Shown piece after piece: positions 25,586 to 35,023 of a DNA stretch of 64,000 nucleotides (its first letter is position 1; every line of letters begins with the position of its first letter). The DNA is from Zunongwangia sp. ESRF-bin46 (lineage in GTDB: Bacteria; Bacteroidota; Bacteroidia; Flavobacteriales; Flavobacteriaceae), in the NCBI GenBank assembly GCA_002631855.1, contig NTLF01000022.1:28204-92203 (forward strand), written 5' to 3'. A program made the translations under genes and the position numbers. A model generated the notes under the pieces. The model did not search any database, was not told the origin of the DNA, and worked only from the letters and a program-made list of their open reading frames with translations.

Positions 25586-27277
25586 CTATCGTATTAGCTT
25601 TTTATACTTGATACGTTTTGGCATGACATCGCCACCCAAACGTTTCTTTTTGTTTTCTTCATAGTCACTAAAGCCACCTTCAAAGAAATAAACTTCACTG
25701 TTTCCTTCAAATGCTAAGATATGCGTACAAATACGGTCTAAGAACCAACGGTCGTGAGAAATGACCACAGCACAACCTGCAAAGTTTTCTAGTCCTTCTT
25801 CTAACGCTCGTAAAGTATTTACATCTAAGTCGTTTGTTGGCTCATCAAGTAAAAGAACATTCCCTTCTTCTTTAAGAGTCATTGCTAAGTGCAAACGGTT
25901 ACGTTCCCCTCCAGATAGTTTAGAAACAGTTTTATTTTGTTCGCTTCCACTAAAATTAAAACGACTTAAGTAGGCACGGCTATTCACTTGCTTACCACCC
26001 ATCATTACTAATTCTTGTCCGTCACTAAAGTTTTGCCAAATGCTCTTTTCAGGATCAATATTGGAATGCGACTGATCTACATAGGCAATCTTCGCTGTTT
26101 CTCCTACTTCAAAAGTACCTTTATCAGGTTCTATCTCATCCATAATCATTTTAAAGATGGTGGTTTTACCTGCACCGTTGGGGCCTATAATACCTACAAT
26201 TCCAGCTTGTGGTAACTTAAAGTTAAGGTCGTCATACAATAATTTATCGTCAAATGCTTTTGAAACACCTTTGGCCTCAATCACATTTGTACCCAAACGC
26301 GGTCCGTTAGGGATATAAATTTCTAACTTATCTTCAAGTTTGCTTTGATCTTGGCTCAATAATTTATCGTAGTTATTTAAACGTGCTTTTTGTTTAGACT
26401 GTCGTCCTTTAGGAGCCATCTTTACCCATTCTAGCTCGCGTTCCAATGTTTTTTGACGTTTACTAGCTTGCTTCTGTTCTTGCGCCATACGCTTGGACTT
26501 CTGGTCTAACCAAGAAGAGTAGTTTCCTTTCCACGGAATACCTTCACCACGGTCTAATTCGAGTATCCATCCGGCTACGTTGTCTAAAAAGTACCTATCG
26601 TGTGTTACCGCAATCACGGTTCCTTTGTATTGTGCTAAGTGGTGTTCTAACCAGTGTACACTTTCTGCATCTAAATGGTTGGTAGGCTCATCGAGCAATA
26701 GAACATCTGGTTGTTGTAATAGCAGACGGCATAATGCAACCCGACGACGCTCCCCTCCAGAAAGGACACTTATCTTTTTATCTTTCTCAGGTGTACGCAA
26801 GGCATCCATTGCTATTTCTAGCTTGGTGTCCAATTCCCACGCATTTGTAGCATCAATTTTATCTTGGAGTTTGGCTTGCTTATCCATAAGCTCCTGCATT
26901 TTGTCTGCATCTTCATACACTTCTGGCAGGCCAAACATATCATTAATTTTGTTGTATTCATCCAGAACATCAACCACTTCCTTCACGCCTTCTTTTACCA
27001 CTTCCATCACGGTTTTATCTTCATCCAGTTCGGGTTCTTGCCCTAACATCCCTACACTGTAATTGGGTGCAAAAACTACATCACCTTGATAATTCTGGTC
27101 TTTCCCAGCGATAATCTTTAATAAAGTAGATTTACCGCTTCCGTTCAATCCTAAAATACCAATCTTGGCACCGTAAAAGAAGCTTAAATAAATGTTTTTA
27201 AGTACCGGTGTCTGTGCGCTTGGAAACGTCTTAGTTACACCGGACATAGAGAAAATTACTTTTTTATCGTCAGACAT
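25586..27277 (-). CDS. ettA: EttA, ABC-F translation factor
   Basis: Energy-dependent translational throttle protein, an ABC-F ATPase that binds the ribosomal E site. Two ATP-binding domains are seen: Walker A GLNGSGKST (about residues 43-51) with LSGGERRR, and GPNGAGKTT (about 360) with LSGGERNR; both have LLLDEPTN Walker B motifs. The charged ABC-F linker with WVKMAPKGRQSKQKAR lies between them. At 563 residues the length is right for EttA. A candidate promoter lies at 27335-27363 and a 12-base palindrome AGTGGTACCACT in its leader. Confidence 0.95.
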   Translation of the reverse strand: MSDDKKVIFSMSGVTKTFPSAQTPVLKNIYLSFFYGAKIGILGLNGSGKSTLLKIIAGKDQNYQGDVVFAPNYSVGMLGQEPELDEDKTVMEVVKEGVKEVVDVLDEYNKINDMFGLPEVYEDADKMQELMDKQAKLQDKIDATNAWELDTKLEIAMDALRTPEKDKKISVLSGGERRRVALCRLLLQQPDVLLLDEPTNHLDAESVHWLEHHLAQYKGTVIAVTHDRYFLDNVAGWILELDRGEGIPWKGNYSSWLDQKSKRMAQEQKQASKRQKTLERELEWVKMAPKGRQSKQKARLNNYDKLLSQDQSKLEDKLEIYIPNGPRLGTNVIEAKGVSKAFDDKLLYDDLNFKLPQAGIVGIIGPNGAGKTTIFKMIMDEIEPDKGTFEVGETAKIAYVDQSHSNIDPEKSIWQNFSDGQELVMMGGKQVNSRAYLSRFNFSGSEQNKTVSKLSGGERNRLHLAMTLKEEGNVLLLDEPTNDLDVNTLRALEEGLENFAGCAVVISHDRWFLDRICTHILAFEGNSEVYFFEGGFSDYEENKKKRLGGDVMPKRIKYKKLIR

Positions 27278-27334
27278 TGTTCTGTTTTCTTTTTAATTCT
27301 TTTTCTAATTAATTAAGTGGTACCACTCGTTGTG

Positions 27335-27363
27335 TAAACCTAATAATCGCAGTAGGATATCAA
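27335..27363 (-). promoter_or_regulatory. Candidate ettA promoter
   Basis: On the minus strand: TTG (27363-27361), 18-base spacer, TAGGTTTA (27342-27335), which fits TTG-N18-TAnnTTTG except for the last base. It would give an ettA leader of about 50 bases. Confidence 0.45.
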
Positions 27364-27457
27364 GTTTCCTATTTGAATGGTTATTAAGATATTCATATCA
27401 CCAAAAGGATTTTTTGCATTAGATTTTTATGTTCTACGATCATAAGGTGACGAGCTG

Positions 27458-27637
27458 TTACACTCTTCCTTTTAGGGCATTAAAAACCCATGCAATGGCA
27501 AAGAAACCAATTCCTACGGAAGCAAAGCCCCAACCAGCTACATCATCATATCTAAAAGCGCCCATAGCAATTAAAGCAACGCCTACTACTATCATTATAA
27601 AAGTGGCCCACGCCAATACGGTATTTTTATTCATCAT
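27458..27637 (-). CDS. Small membrane protein, CAL67264-like family
   Basis: An open frame of 59 residues that is short enough to be missed by common length cut-offs. It begins MMNKNTVLAWATFIM and ends FNALKGRV, with two hydrophobic helices (VLAWATFIMIVVGVALIAMG and GWGFASVGIGFFAIAWVF) around a DDVAG turn. This matches what I recall of a small membrane protein family conserved in Flavobacteria and labelled CAL67264; the function is unknown. Start is at 27637 or the next codon, 27634. Codon use looks normal, and the plus-strand frame across it is its shadow. It lies 180 bases upstream of ettA on the same strand. Confidence 0.75.
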   Translation of the reverse strand: MMNKNTVLAWATFIMIVVGVALIAMGAFRYDDVAGWGFASVGIGFFAIAWVFNALKGRV

Positions 27638-27784
27638 ATTTGTTTCATTCTTAACATATGTTTCAGTAGTATACCTAATTTAATTGGGTCATACAACTTA
27701 AGCACATATTTGCTGTAACTTATTAGCAAAGACAAATATCGGTAATAAAATAGAGATTTACCGTACCAAAATGTCATAGTTTCG

Positions 27785-27792
27785 TATTTTTG
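27785..27792 (+). promoter_or_regulatory. -7 promoter element of the acyl-CoA carboxylase gene
   Basis: TATTTTTG fits TAnnTTTG, 11 bases before the first ATG (27804). No TTG lies at the right distance. With this promoter the first ATG would be nearly leaderless, which makes the in-frame ATG at 27813 or 27819 a reasonable alternative start. Confidence 0.45.
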
Positions 27793-27803
27793 GGGAAATT
27801 GCA

Positions 27804-29456
27804 ATGACTATTATGGACATGACTTTTAATAAAAACGAAGATCACAACAAACTATCCGTTTCCGAACTTAAAAAGAGACTTGCTAAAGTTAAATTAGGGG
27901 GTGGAGAAAAACGAATAGAAAAACATCACGCCAAAGGGAAAATGACAGCTAGGGAACGAGTTGATTATTTACTTGACCCAAAAAAGCCCAGTATTGAAAT
28001 CGGTGCTTTTGCAGGAGATGGTATGTACGAAGAGCACGGCGGTTGCCCAAGTGGCGGTGTGGTAGTCAAAATTGGTTATGTAAAAGGCAAACAGTGCGTA
28101 GTCGTTGCAAATGACGCCACGGTTAAGGCGGGAGCTTGGTTCCCGATTACCGCAAAAAAGAATTTACGCGCACAGGAAATTTCCATAGAAAACAGACTAC
28201 CAATTATTTATTTAGTAGATAGTGCGGGGGTTTACCTTCCTATGCAAGATGAAATTTTTCCTGACAAGGAACACTTCGGAAGAATTTTCCGTAACAATGC
28301 CGTAATGAGCAGTATGGGGATAACTCAAATTGCTGCTGTAATGGGAAGTTGCGTTGCCGGAGGAGCTTATTTGCCCATTATGAGTGATGAAGCATTAATA
28401 GTTGATAAAACAGGAAGTATCTTTCTTGCCGGAAGCTATTTAGTAAAAGCGGCTATTGGCGAAAGTATTGAAAATGAAGATTTAGGTGGTGCAACTACCC
28501 ACTCTGAAGTAAGCGGAGTAACCGATTATAAAGCTGAAGATGATAAAGATGCGTTAAACAAAATTCAAAATATAGTTTCAAAAATTGGTGATTTTGACAA
28601 GACAGGGTTTAATAGAGACAAAGCTGCCAAACCAAAAGAAGACCCTAAAGAAATCTACGGAATACTACCAAAATCACGTACCGAACAATACGATATGCGT
28701 GAAATAATACATCGTTTGGTAGACGACAGTGATTTTGAAGAATACAAAAAAGGCTACGGTCAAACTATTTTAACGGGGTACGCTCGTATTGACGGCTGGG
28801 CCGTTGGTATTGTTGCCAATCAACGAAAACTGGTAAAAACTACGAAAGCTAAAACCAAACCTAGCGAAATGCAGTTTGGTGGTGTGATTTATAGCGACAG
28901 TGCCGATAAAGCCACTCGATTTATAGCAAATTGCAACCAAAAGAAGATTCCGTTGGTCTTTTTACAAGATGTAACCGGTTTTATGGTAGGTAGTAAGAGT
29001 GAGCACGGTGGCATTATAAAAGATGGAGCCAAAATGGTAAATGCTGTAAGTAATAGTGTGGTTCCAAAGTTTACTATTGTCATAGGTAACAGTTATGGCG
29101 CTGGTAATTATGCCATGTGCGGAAAAGCCTACGACCCAAGATTAATAGCTGCCTGGCCCAGTGCCGAATTGGCTGTGATGAGCGGGAATAGTGCCGCCAA
29201 AGTATTATTGCAAATTGAAACCGCTTCGCTTAAAAAACAAGGTAAAGAGATTACACCTGAAGTGGAAAAGGAATTGTTTGATAAAATTAAAAAAAGCTAC
29301 GACGAGCAGATTTCACCCTATTATGCCGCCGCCCGTATCTGGACAGATGCTGTTATAGACCCATTAGACACTCGAAAATGGATCTCAATGGGTATTGAGG
29401 CTGCCGACCATGCCCCTATTGAAAAGAAATTTAATATGGGAGTGTTACAAGTTTAA
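27804..29456 (+). CDS. Acyl-CoA carboxylase carboxyltransferase (beta) subunit
   Basis: Biotin-dependent carboxyltransferase that moves carboxyl from carboxybiotin to an acyl-CoA (propionyl- or methylcrotonyl-CoA type; the exact substrate cannot be read from sequence). The 550-residue protein covers both carboxyltransferase halves: GGCPSGGVV and the oxyanion-hole glycines VMGSCVAGGAYLP in the N-terminal half, and DVTGFMVGS with GNSYGAGNYAMCG in the C-terminal half. Start could be 27804, 27813 or 27819. No biotin carboxylase or biotin carrier gene is adjacent. Confidence 0.9.
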   Translation: MTIMDMTFNKNEDHNKLSVSELKKRLAKVKLGGGEKRIEKHHAKGKMTARERVDYLLDPKKPSIEIGAFAGDGMYEEHGGCPSGGVVVKIGYVKGKQCVVVANDATVKAGAWFPITAKKNLRAQEISIENRLPIIYLVDSAGVYLPMQDEIFPDKEHFGRIFRNNAVMSSMGITQIAAVMGSCVAGGAYLPIMSDEALIVDKTGSIFLAGSYLVKAAIGESIENEDLGGATTHSEVSGVTDYKAEDDKDALNKIQNIVSKIGDFDKTGFNRDKAAKPKEDPKEIYGILPKSRTEQYDMREIIHRLVDDSDFEEYKKGYGQTILTGYARIDGWAVGIVANQRKLVKTTKAKTKPSEMQFGGVIYSDSADKATRFIANCNQKKIPLVFLQDVTGFMVGSKSEHGGIIKDGAKMVNAVSNSVVPKFTIVIGNSYGAGNYAMCGKAYDPRLIAAWPSAELAVMSGNSAAKVLLQIETASLKKQGKEITPEVEKELFDKIKKSYDEQISPYYAAARIWTDAVIDPLDTRKWISMGIEAADHAPIEKKFNMGVLQV

Positions 29457-29517
29457 TTTCTCTATTTGGCTAATTATTAGTAACTTAGTTACGTCATAAA
29501 CCTAAAAACAGGTAGCC

Positions 29518-29940
29518 ATGGGAACTATTAAATCACTGAATAAATGGGCGAATAAAAACACATATTACCCATTAGATCTTTTACGGATAGCCTTAGGTGT
29601 TTTTCTTTTCATTCAAGGTATTAATTTTATGAGCAATGTTGAAATGCTGATGGAGTTATTTGAACCCATCGAAAGTTATGGCGTTGGCATGCTTGCTTTA
29701 CATTATGTTGCACCAGCACATTTTGTTGGTGGTATTTTAATCACATTTGGTTTGCTAACCCGGTGGGCAGTAATAGCTCAATTGCCAATTCTCGTAGGAG
29801 CTGTATTGATTAATTTTATTGGCACGATGCAAGCTGGAAATTTCATATTAGCACTACTAGCATTAATATTATGTATTTTCTTTGCTTTCTACGGAAGCGG
29901 AAAACATTCTGTAGACTATTATCTAAAAATGCAACAATAA
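29518..29940 (+). CDS. DoxX-family membrane protein
   Basis: A 140-residue membrane protein with four predicted helices. LRIALGVFLFIQGINFM in the first helix and FVGGILITFGLLTRWAV in the third match DoxX/SURF4-like proteins, whose roles are mostly unknown. It ends at a shared bidirectional terminator at 29957. Confidence 0.8.
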   Translation: MGTIKSLNKWANKNTYYPLDLLRIALGVFLFIQGINFMSNVEMLMELFEPIESYGVGMLALHYVAPAHFVGGILITFGLLTRWAVIAQLPILVGAVLINFIGTMQAGNFILALLALILCIFFAFYGSGKHSVDYYLKMQQ

Positions 29941-29956
29941 TAAATTGATTCATAAA

Positions 29957-29990
29957 AAAGGAGCGTAAAAACGCTCCTTTCTTTTAGTAT
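29957..29990. terminator. Bidirectional terminator between converging genes
   Basis: AAAGGAGCGT-AAAA-ACGCTCCTTT forms a perfect 10-bp stem, with A-rich sequence on the left and CTTTTAG on the right, so it can stop both the DoxX gene (+) and the YfbK-like gene (-). Confidence 0.85.
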
Positions 29991-29995
29991 ATTTT

Positions 29996-31825
29996 TTATT
30001 TATAACTCTTTACTAGTCTAATAAATTCAGCTCGATAGCCTTCCTCATCGGTTCCTCTGCCTGCTTCGGCTAATTGAATGACATCCTCACTGCTTTTGGC
30101 TTTAATGAATTCTGAATCACGCAATTGCTGTCCAAATAACGCTACAGCAGCAGAAAATTGAAAATCGGTTGAGGTTTTCTTAATATCAACATTGCTATCT
30201 TTCAACGTTTTGACAATTAATTTACTTTTATCCCCGTCCGGTTCTTTATATCTAAACTTTACTGTAAGCAACTCATCCGTTTTTGAATTGGAAACTTTTG
30301 TATCGGTATATTTTAAATCGTCAATATCCTTTAAATATTCACTTTTCACCCCTACTGGGATCAGCTCGTATAGAGCGGTTACGGTATGGCCACTCCCTAA
30401 TTCGCCGGCATCTTTGGTATCATCATTAAAATCTTCATCGTTTAAGAGTCTGTTTTCATAACCAATTAATCGATACGCTTGTACTTTTTTAGGGTTAAAC
30501 TCTACTTGTAGTTTTACATCTTTAGCTATGGTATAAATGGTTCCGAAGAATTCTGTACCCAATACTTTCTTCGCTTCTTGCATGGTATCGATATACGCGT
30601 GGTTTCCGTTGCCTTTATCAGCTAAAGTTTCCATTTTAGAATCTTTATAATTTCCCATACCAAAACCAAGACAAGTTAAAAACACTCCACTTTCTCGCTT
30701 TTCTTCAATTAAATCTTCCATCGCTCTATCACTAGATGCACCTACATTAAAATCACCGTCTGTTGCAAGAATAACACGGTTATTACCATCTTTTATGAAA
30801 TTTTCCTCAGCTATTTTATACGCTAATTTAATCCCTTCACCACCTGCAGTAGAACCCCCAGCTCTTAGCTTATCGATAGCCTCCATTATTTTTTCTTTGT
30901 TGTTACCGTTGGTAGGTTCTAAAACAGTACCCGCGGCTCCTGCATATACTACGATGCTAACTTTATCTTCTTCCCGAAGCTTATCGACCAACACACCCAT
31001 AGCTGACTTTAGTAATCCTAATTTGTTTTCTGAATTCATAGAACCCGAAACATCCAATAAAAACACTAAGTTACTCGCTGGTGTGTTTTCAGTTGCAATG
31101 TCTTTTCCTTTTAAGCCTATTTTTACCAACTTGGTGTTTGTATTCCAAGGGGAATTGGCGACTTCAGTAATAATTGAAAAAGGTTCGTTACGTTTGGGTT
31201 GTGGGTAATTATAACTGAAATAATTGATCATTTCTTCAATCTTCACGGCATCTTTTGGTATTTTCTGCCCGTGATTGATCATTCGTCGAATGTTACTATA
31301 CCCGGCTTTATCCACATCTATAGAAAAAGTAGATAACGGTGCAGTTGTTACCATTTTAAAAATGTTTTCTTCAATCTTATCATAGGACTCGTTGCTGGAT
31401 ACTTGATTATTTACTGGGTAAGGTGCAGGGGTATATTGAGCGTTAGAAGTAATTCCTCTAACAGCCATTTTATTCACTTCCATTGCTGCTGGCGGAGCAC
31501 TTTCATCCTCCACCACTTCTATTGCCTCATCTAAAGAAACAGAAGGTTTCATTTGTACATCAATAGGCTTTTTACCTTTTACTTTTCTTTCTACCGTTCC
31601 ATAGCCCACGTAACTGAATTTTAATTTTTGGCCTATTTCGGCTTTCAATTCATACTTTCCATCTAAATCGGTTTGTGTTCCATTACTAGATCCTTTAACT
31701 ATTACATTGACTCCAGTTAAAGGAAGGTTGCTTTCATCGGTTACTGTTCCGGTTACGGTTATTTCTTGTGCCTGCAGTGTAACAGCTGTCATTAGCACAC
31801 AAATAAGGGTTGCAAATGTCTTCAT
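29996..31825 (-). CDS. YfbK-type von Willebrand factor A protein with CarboxypepD_reg-like domain
   Basis: Exported 609-residue protein. Signal peptide ends LQAQ (about residue 19). Residues about 22-90 form a CarboxypepD_reg-like beta-sandwich (VTGTVTDESNLPLTGVNV), then a linker, then a VWF_A domain with an intact MIDAS motif DVSGSMNS near residue 260, flanked by the N-terminal (SYNYPQP) and C-terminal (DUF3520) parts of the YfbK family. Binds divalent metal and likely protein partners; the biological role is unknown. Confidence 0.85.
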   Translation of the reverse strand: MKTFATLICVLMTAVTLQAQEITVTGTVTDESNLPLTGVNVIVKGSSNGTQTDLDGKYELKAEIGQKLKFSYVGYGTVERKVKGKKPIDVQMKPSVSLDEAIEVVEDESAPPAAMEVNKMAVRGITSNAQYTPAPYPVNNQVSSNESYDKIEENIFKMVTTAPLSTFSIDVDKAGYSNIRRMINHGQKIPKDAVKIEEMINYFSYNYPQPKRNEPFSIITEVANSPWNTNTKLVKIGLKGKDIATENTPASNLVFLLDVSGSMNSENKLGLLKSAMGVLVDKLREEDKVSIVVYAGAAGTVLEPTNGNNKEKIMEAIDKLRAGGSTAGGEGIKLAYKIAEENFIKDGNNRVILATDGDFNVGASSDRAMEDLIEEKRESGVFLTCLGFGMGNYKDSKMETLADKGNGNHAYIDTMQEAKKVLGTEFFGTIYTIAKDVKLQVEFNPKKVQAYRLIGYENRLLNDEDFNDDTKDAGELGSGHTVTALYELIPVGVKSEYLKDIDDLKYTDTKVSNSKTDELLTVKFRYKEPDGDKSKLIVKTLKDSNVDIKKTSTDFQFSAAVALFGQQLRDSEFIKAKSSEDVIQLAEAGRGTDEEGYRAEFIRLVKSYK

Positions 31826-31926
31826 AGAGTTCTGGTTTTAAGAGTGATTCGTCAATTTTAATAGTAAACTATCAAAAATGAAACCAAAGTTTAAAACCCG
31901 GTTATTTTAAAAGGAAGAGAAAAGAG

Positions 31927-32994
31927 TTATTTATACTTCTGAAGAATTTCTAACAATGCAGCCCGCTTGATTTTTCCGGTTTCGGTGTAGGGAAATTTTG
32001 ATAGGCTAATTACTTTTTTGGGACGTTCGTATTTTGAAAGTACTTCAAAAGCTTTAGAGTAATCAGGAATAGAATCAGATTTTGTTTCAATAACTAAAAT
32101 TACACGTTCGCCCAATTCATTATGCTTTTCCGAAGCAACGATAAAAGGTTCCATTATTTTTTCGGAAAGTTTTTCTTCTATCTTTTCAGGAAATATTTTA
32201 ACACCACCGCTGTTAATTACATTGTCGTAGCGCCCCATCCAAACAAAGGAAGTTGGCGATTGTAGCGCTACCACATCGTTGGTAATCACTTTTTCTTCGG
32301 AAATATCCGGTGCAGAAATAATCAAACAATCTCGCTCGTCTTGTGAAAATTTCACATTGGGCAATGCCGAAAATGTTTCGCTACGTGCAGGACCATTAAT
32401 TCGTCGTACCGCCACGTGTGTAATAGTTTCGGTCATTCCATACGTACCAAAAGCTTCGGTGGAAACTGACTGTAAAGCCTCTTCCAGTTCTTTTGAGACA
32501 GGTCCGCCACCAATGATTATTTTTTTTACTTTATTTAAATCTTTTAATGAATAATGCACTTGATACGGAACCATCGCCACAAAATCATAGTCATTATCAT
32601 ACTGTGTTAATGCATCTTTTTCTGGAGCCACTACGTGCAAATTCCAACCCATCACCATTGCTCGTACCAGCATCATTTTACCGGCAATATAATTAGCCGG
32701 TAGACATAATAATGCCGAAGTACCTTCCCCTAACTTAAAATAGGCAGCCGTTGCTTTTGCGCTATTGACCATTGCCTTTTTTGATAATTGGATCTTTTTT
32801 GGTTTTCCGGTAGAACCTGAGGTTTTTACTTTTACAAAGTCGGTATCATCCAACCAAGCTATTATAAAATCGCCTATATGGATTTCATATTCGTCCCCCT
32901 CATTCTGTAAGCTTTTTGCAAAGGCGAATAACTCCTCCTTTGTGTCATATTGAAGACCATTGAAGGTAAAGGCCGAATGAAAAGGGAGTTCCAT
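31927..32994 (-). CDS. menE: o-Succinylbenzoate-CoA ligase-like AMP-binding enzyme
   Basis: Adenylate-forming ligase that would activate o-succinylbenzoate with CoA in menaquinone synthesis. The P-loop is TSGSTGKPKKI near residue 80, AFGTYGMTETITH near 188, and the hinge and catalytic Lys region is ETGKIKRAAL at the C-terminus (Lys in GKIKR). At 355 residues it is short for MenE, as is usual in Flavobacteria. It is the last gene of a run with menA and menC, which supports the assignment over other acyl-CoA ligases. Confidence 0.85.
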   Translation of the reverse strand: MELPFHSAFTFNGLQYDTKEELFAFAKSLQNEGDEYEIHIGDFIIAWLDDTDFVKVKTSGSTGKPKKIQLSKKAMVNSAKATAAYFKLGEGTSALLCLPANYIAGKMMLVRAMVMGWNLHVVAPEKDALTQYDNDYDFVAMVPYQVHYSLKDLNKVKKIIIGGGPVSKELEEALQSVSTEAFGTYGMTETITHVAVRRINGPARSETFSALPNVKFSQDERDCLIISAPDISEEKVITNDVVALQSPTSFVWMGRYDNVINSGGVKIFPEKIEEKLSEKIMEPFIVASEKHNELGERVILVIETKSDSIPDYSKAFEVLSKYERPKKVISLSKFPYTETGKIKRAALLEILQKYK

Positions 32995-33004
32995 AAAGTT
33001 TAAA

Positions 33005-33961
33005 CTAAGATTCTATAATTTCTTCGGAAGGTTTTATGGGTGGCGTTACTTTTCCGAAGAGCTTTTCGCTCCAATTGGTCCATTTGTATTTCCAAGCCAT
33101 GATACCTATAAAAACCGGGTACATAACCAAGACAGGAACTAAAATATCAAATCCTGCCGTGGGGTTTGAAATATCTTTTAAAATAGAATTGGTCTGAAAT
33201 ACCGTCCAATCTGCTGTTACCAACAAAGCAGCGATTAAATTATTACCGGCGTGAAAACCAAGGGCGAGTTCCATTCCTTCGTCCATTAAGGTTATAATTC
33301 CTAAAAAGAAACCAGTACCAATGTAATAAACCATAATAATATTACCCAATTTATCAACCTCTGGATTAAAAAAGTGAAGTCCGCCGAAAACTACTGATGT
33401 AATAATCAATGGCAACCATCTGTTCTTTGCCATCACACCGATACCTTGCATTAAATACCCACGAAATAGGTATTCCTCAAAACTGGTTTGCAAGGGAATC
33501 ATAAGAATTGCAATAACCGCTAAAATTATAAACGGTACAGCTTCAAATTGAACCACGTAATCATCGGGGTTTCCGTAATAATCAATTACCGTTAAAACAA
33601 TTGTTGTGATAGCTATTAATAAAAATGAAAACCAAATACGCCCCCAATCTACTTTCTTTCTGCTTGTTGTTGCAGCAACTAAAGGCTGTTTATGAAGATA
33701 TTTTACTACCACCACTACAGCAATTAACCCAAATACAAAACTTAAAAGCATTAAAAACAGTGTCAAATTAGAGTCTAAAACCGTCATTAAAGTAGCCGGA
33801 TCGTCTAAGGAAGTAATATCTCCCCCTTCTTGCATTAATTTGAACGCGGCAATTAAAGCAAAAGGAATTGCTCCTAATTGAGAGACTAAAAAAATTACAA
33901 TAGCGCCAACCACATAGCGCCAAGAATCGTGTAAGTAGTTAAAAGCTTGCTTTATAAACAT
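33005..33961 (-). CDS. CPBP-family intramembrane protease-like protein
   Basis: A 318-residue membrane protein with about seven helices. The CPBP (CAAX/Abi) motifs are EEYLFRG (EExxxR type, near residue 167) and GGLHFFNP (FxxxH type, near residue 207), with a later GFHAGNN. Such proteins cleave or scaffold within the membrane. It sits 10 bases upstream of menE and 18 bases downstream of menC, inside the menaquinone run; no role in that pathway is known. Confidence 0.85.
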   Translation of the reverse strand: MFIKQAFNYLHDSWRYVVGAIVIFLVSQLGAIPFALIAAFKLMQEGGDITSLDDPATLMTVLDSNLTLFLMLLSFVFGLIAVVVVVKYLHKQPLVAATTSRKKVDWGRIWFSFLLIAITTIVLTVIDYYGNPDDYVVQFEAVPFIILAVIAILMIPLQTSFEEYLFRGYLMQGIGVMAKNRWLPLIITSVVFGGLHFFNPEVDKLGNIIMVYYIGTGFFLGIITLMDEGMELALGFHAGNNLIAALLVTADWTVFQTNSILKDISNPTAGFDILVPVLVMYPVFIGIMAWKYKWTNWSEKLFGKVTPPIKPSEEIIES

Positions 33962-33979
33962 TAAATTTCCGTTTTATTT

Positions 33980-35023
33980 TTATTCGTTTAGTAAGGACAG
34001 GTCCCACTGTTCGTTAGTATCATATTGTATGCTTCCGTTACATACTTTTAGGGGTGAATCTATATTATTGGTGTATAAACTACCTGTTCCTAAACCTTGT
34101 GGCAAGGTAACTTTTTTTGTAAAAGTATATTGCGAAATAGCGTTTAAACCTACATTGCTTTCTAAAGCTGAAGTTATCCACCAATCTGCCCCCATTTGTT
34201 CGGCCAAATCAATCCAAGTGTCACTGCCTTGAAAGCCTCCAATTAAACTTGGTTTTAAAATAATGTATTGTGGTTGTATGGTTTGTAAGAGCTTCTTTTT
34301 TTCTTCGGAAGAAAATACGCCTATTAACTCTTCATCCAACGCAATAGGAAATGGTGTTTCTTCACACAATCGTGTCATTTCTTGCCATTGCCCTTGTTTG
34401 ATGGGCTGCTCAATGGAATGTAAATTTAACTCTGAAAGAATTTTTAGTTTTTCTAACGCTTCAGAAGGAGCAAAAGCTCCGTTAGCATCCACTCGTAGTT
34501 CTATTTCTGTAGCAGAAAATTCTTGTCTGATGCTTTTCAACAGTTCAATTTCAGTATCGAAATCGATTGCGCCGATTTTCATTTTTATACATTGAAACCC
34601 TTCTTTCAGTTTTTCTGAAATTTGCTCTTTCATAAAACTTTTATCGCCCATCCAGATAAGTCCATTTATTGGAATGGCTTTGAAGCCTTTTGAAAATTCA
34701 GAAGGGAAAATTTGAAAAGGATCATCTGCCTGAAGTGATTTAAAAGCAGTCTCCACCCCTATTTGAATGGATGGAAATTCGGTTAAATTATCATACAAAT
34801 AATCTTTTCCTTTTTCAATATTATCACAAACCCACCTCAGCTTTACTTCATAGTCAGGGCGGTCGTCAATACTTAAGCTTCGTAGAATTCCGCATTCGCC
34901 TACACCCCATTTTCCCTTTTCTTCAAGAATTAAAAACCAGGTTTCTTTAGTACGCAAAACGCCCCGGGAAGTTCCGCTGGGACGTTTAAAATTGAGGATG
35001 TGTTTTTTGTAGCTTGCCTTCAT
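33980..35023 (-). CDS. menC: o-Succinylbenzoate synthase
   Basis: Enolase-superfamily enzyme that dehydrates SHCHC to o-succinylbenzoate. The catalytic KxK motif is IKMKIG (near residue 142), the metal ligands are in LRVDANGAF (D near 176), SIEQPI (E near 204) and ALDEELIG (D near 229), and the second Lys is in ILKPSLIGG (near 251). At 347 residues it is normal for the family. It starts where the UPF0173 hydrolase gene ends (35024), so the two are cotranscribed. Confidence 0.9.
   Translation of the reverse strand: MKASYKKHILNFKRPSGTSRGVLRTKETWFLILEEKGKWGVGECGILRSLSIDDRPDYEVKLRWVCDNIEKGKDYLYDNLTEFPSIQIGVETAFKSLQADDPFQIFPSEFSKGFKAIPINGLIWMGDKSFMKEQISEKLKEGFQCIKMKIGAIDFDTEIELLKSIRQEFSATEIELRVDANGAFAPSEALEKLKILSELNLHSIEQPIKQGQWQEMTRLCEETPFPIALDEELIGVFSSEEKKKLLQTIQPQYIILKPSLIGGFQGSDTWIDLAEQMGADWWITSALESNVGLNAISQYTFTKKVTLPQGLGTGSLYTNNIDSPLKVCNGSIQYDTNEQWDLSLLNE

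Noticed and set aside
27429..27683. 84-codon plus-strand frame upstream of the carboxylase gene
   Set aside because: It is the shadow of the 59-residue minus-strand membrane protein at 27458-27637, which has the more protein-like sequence.
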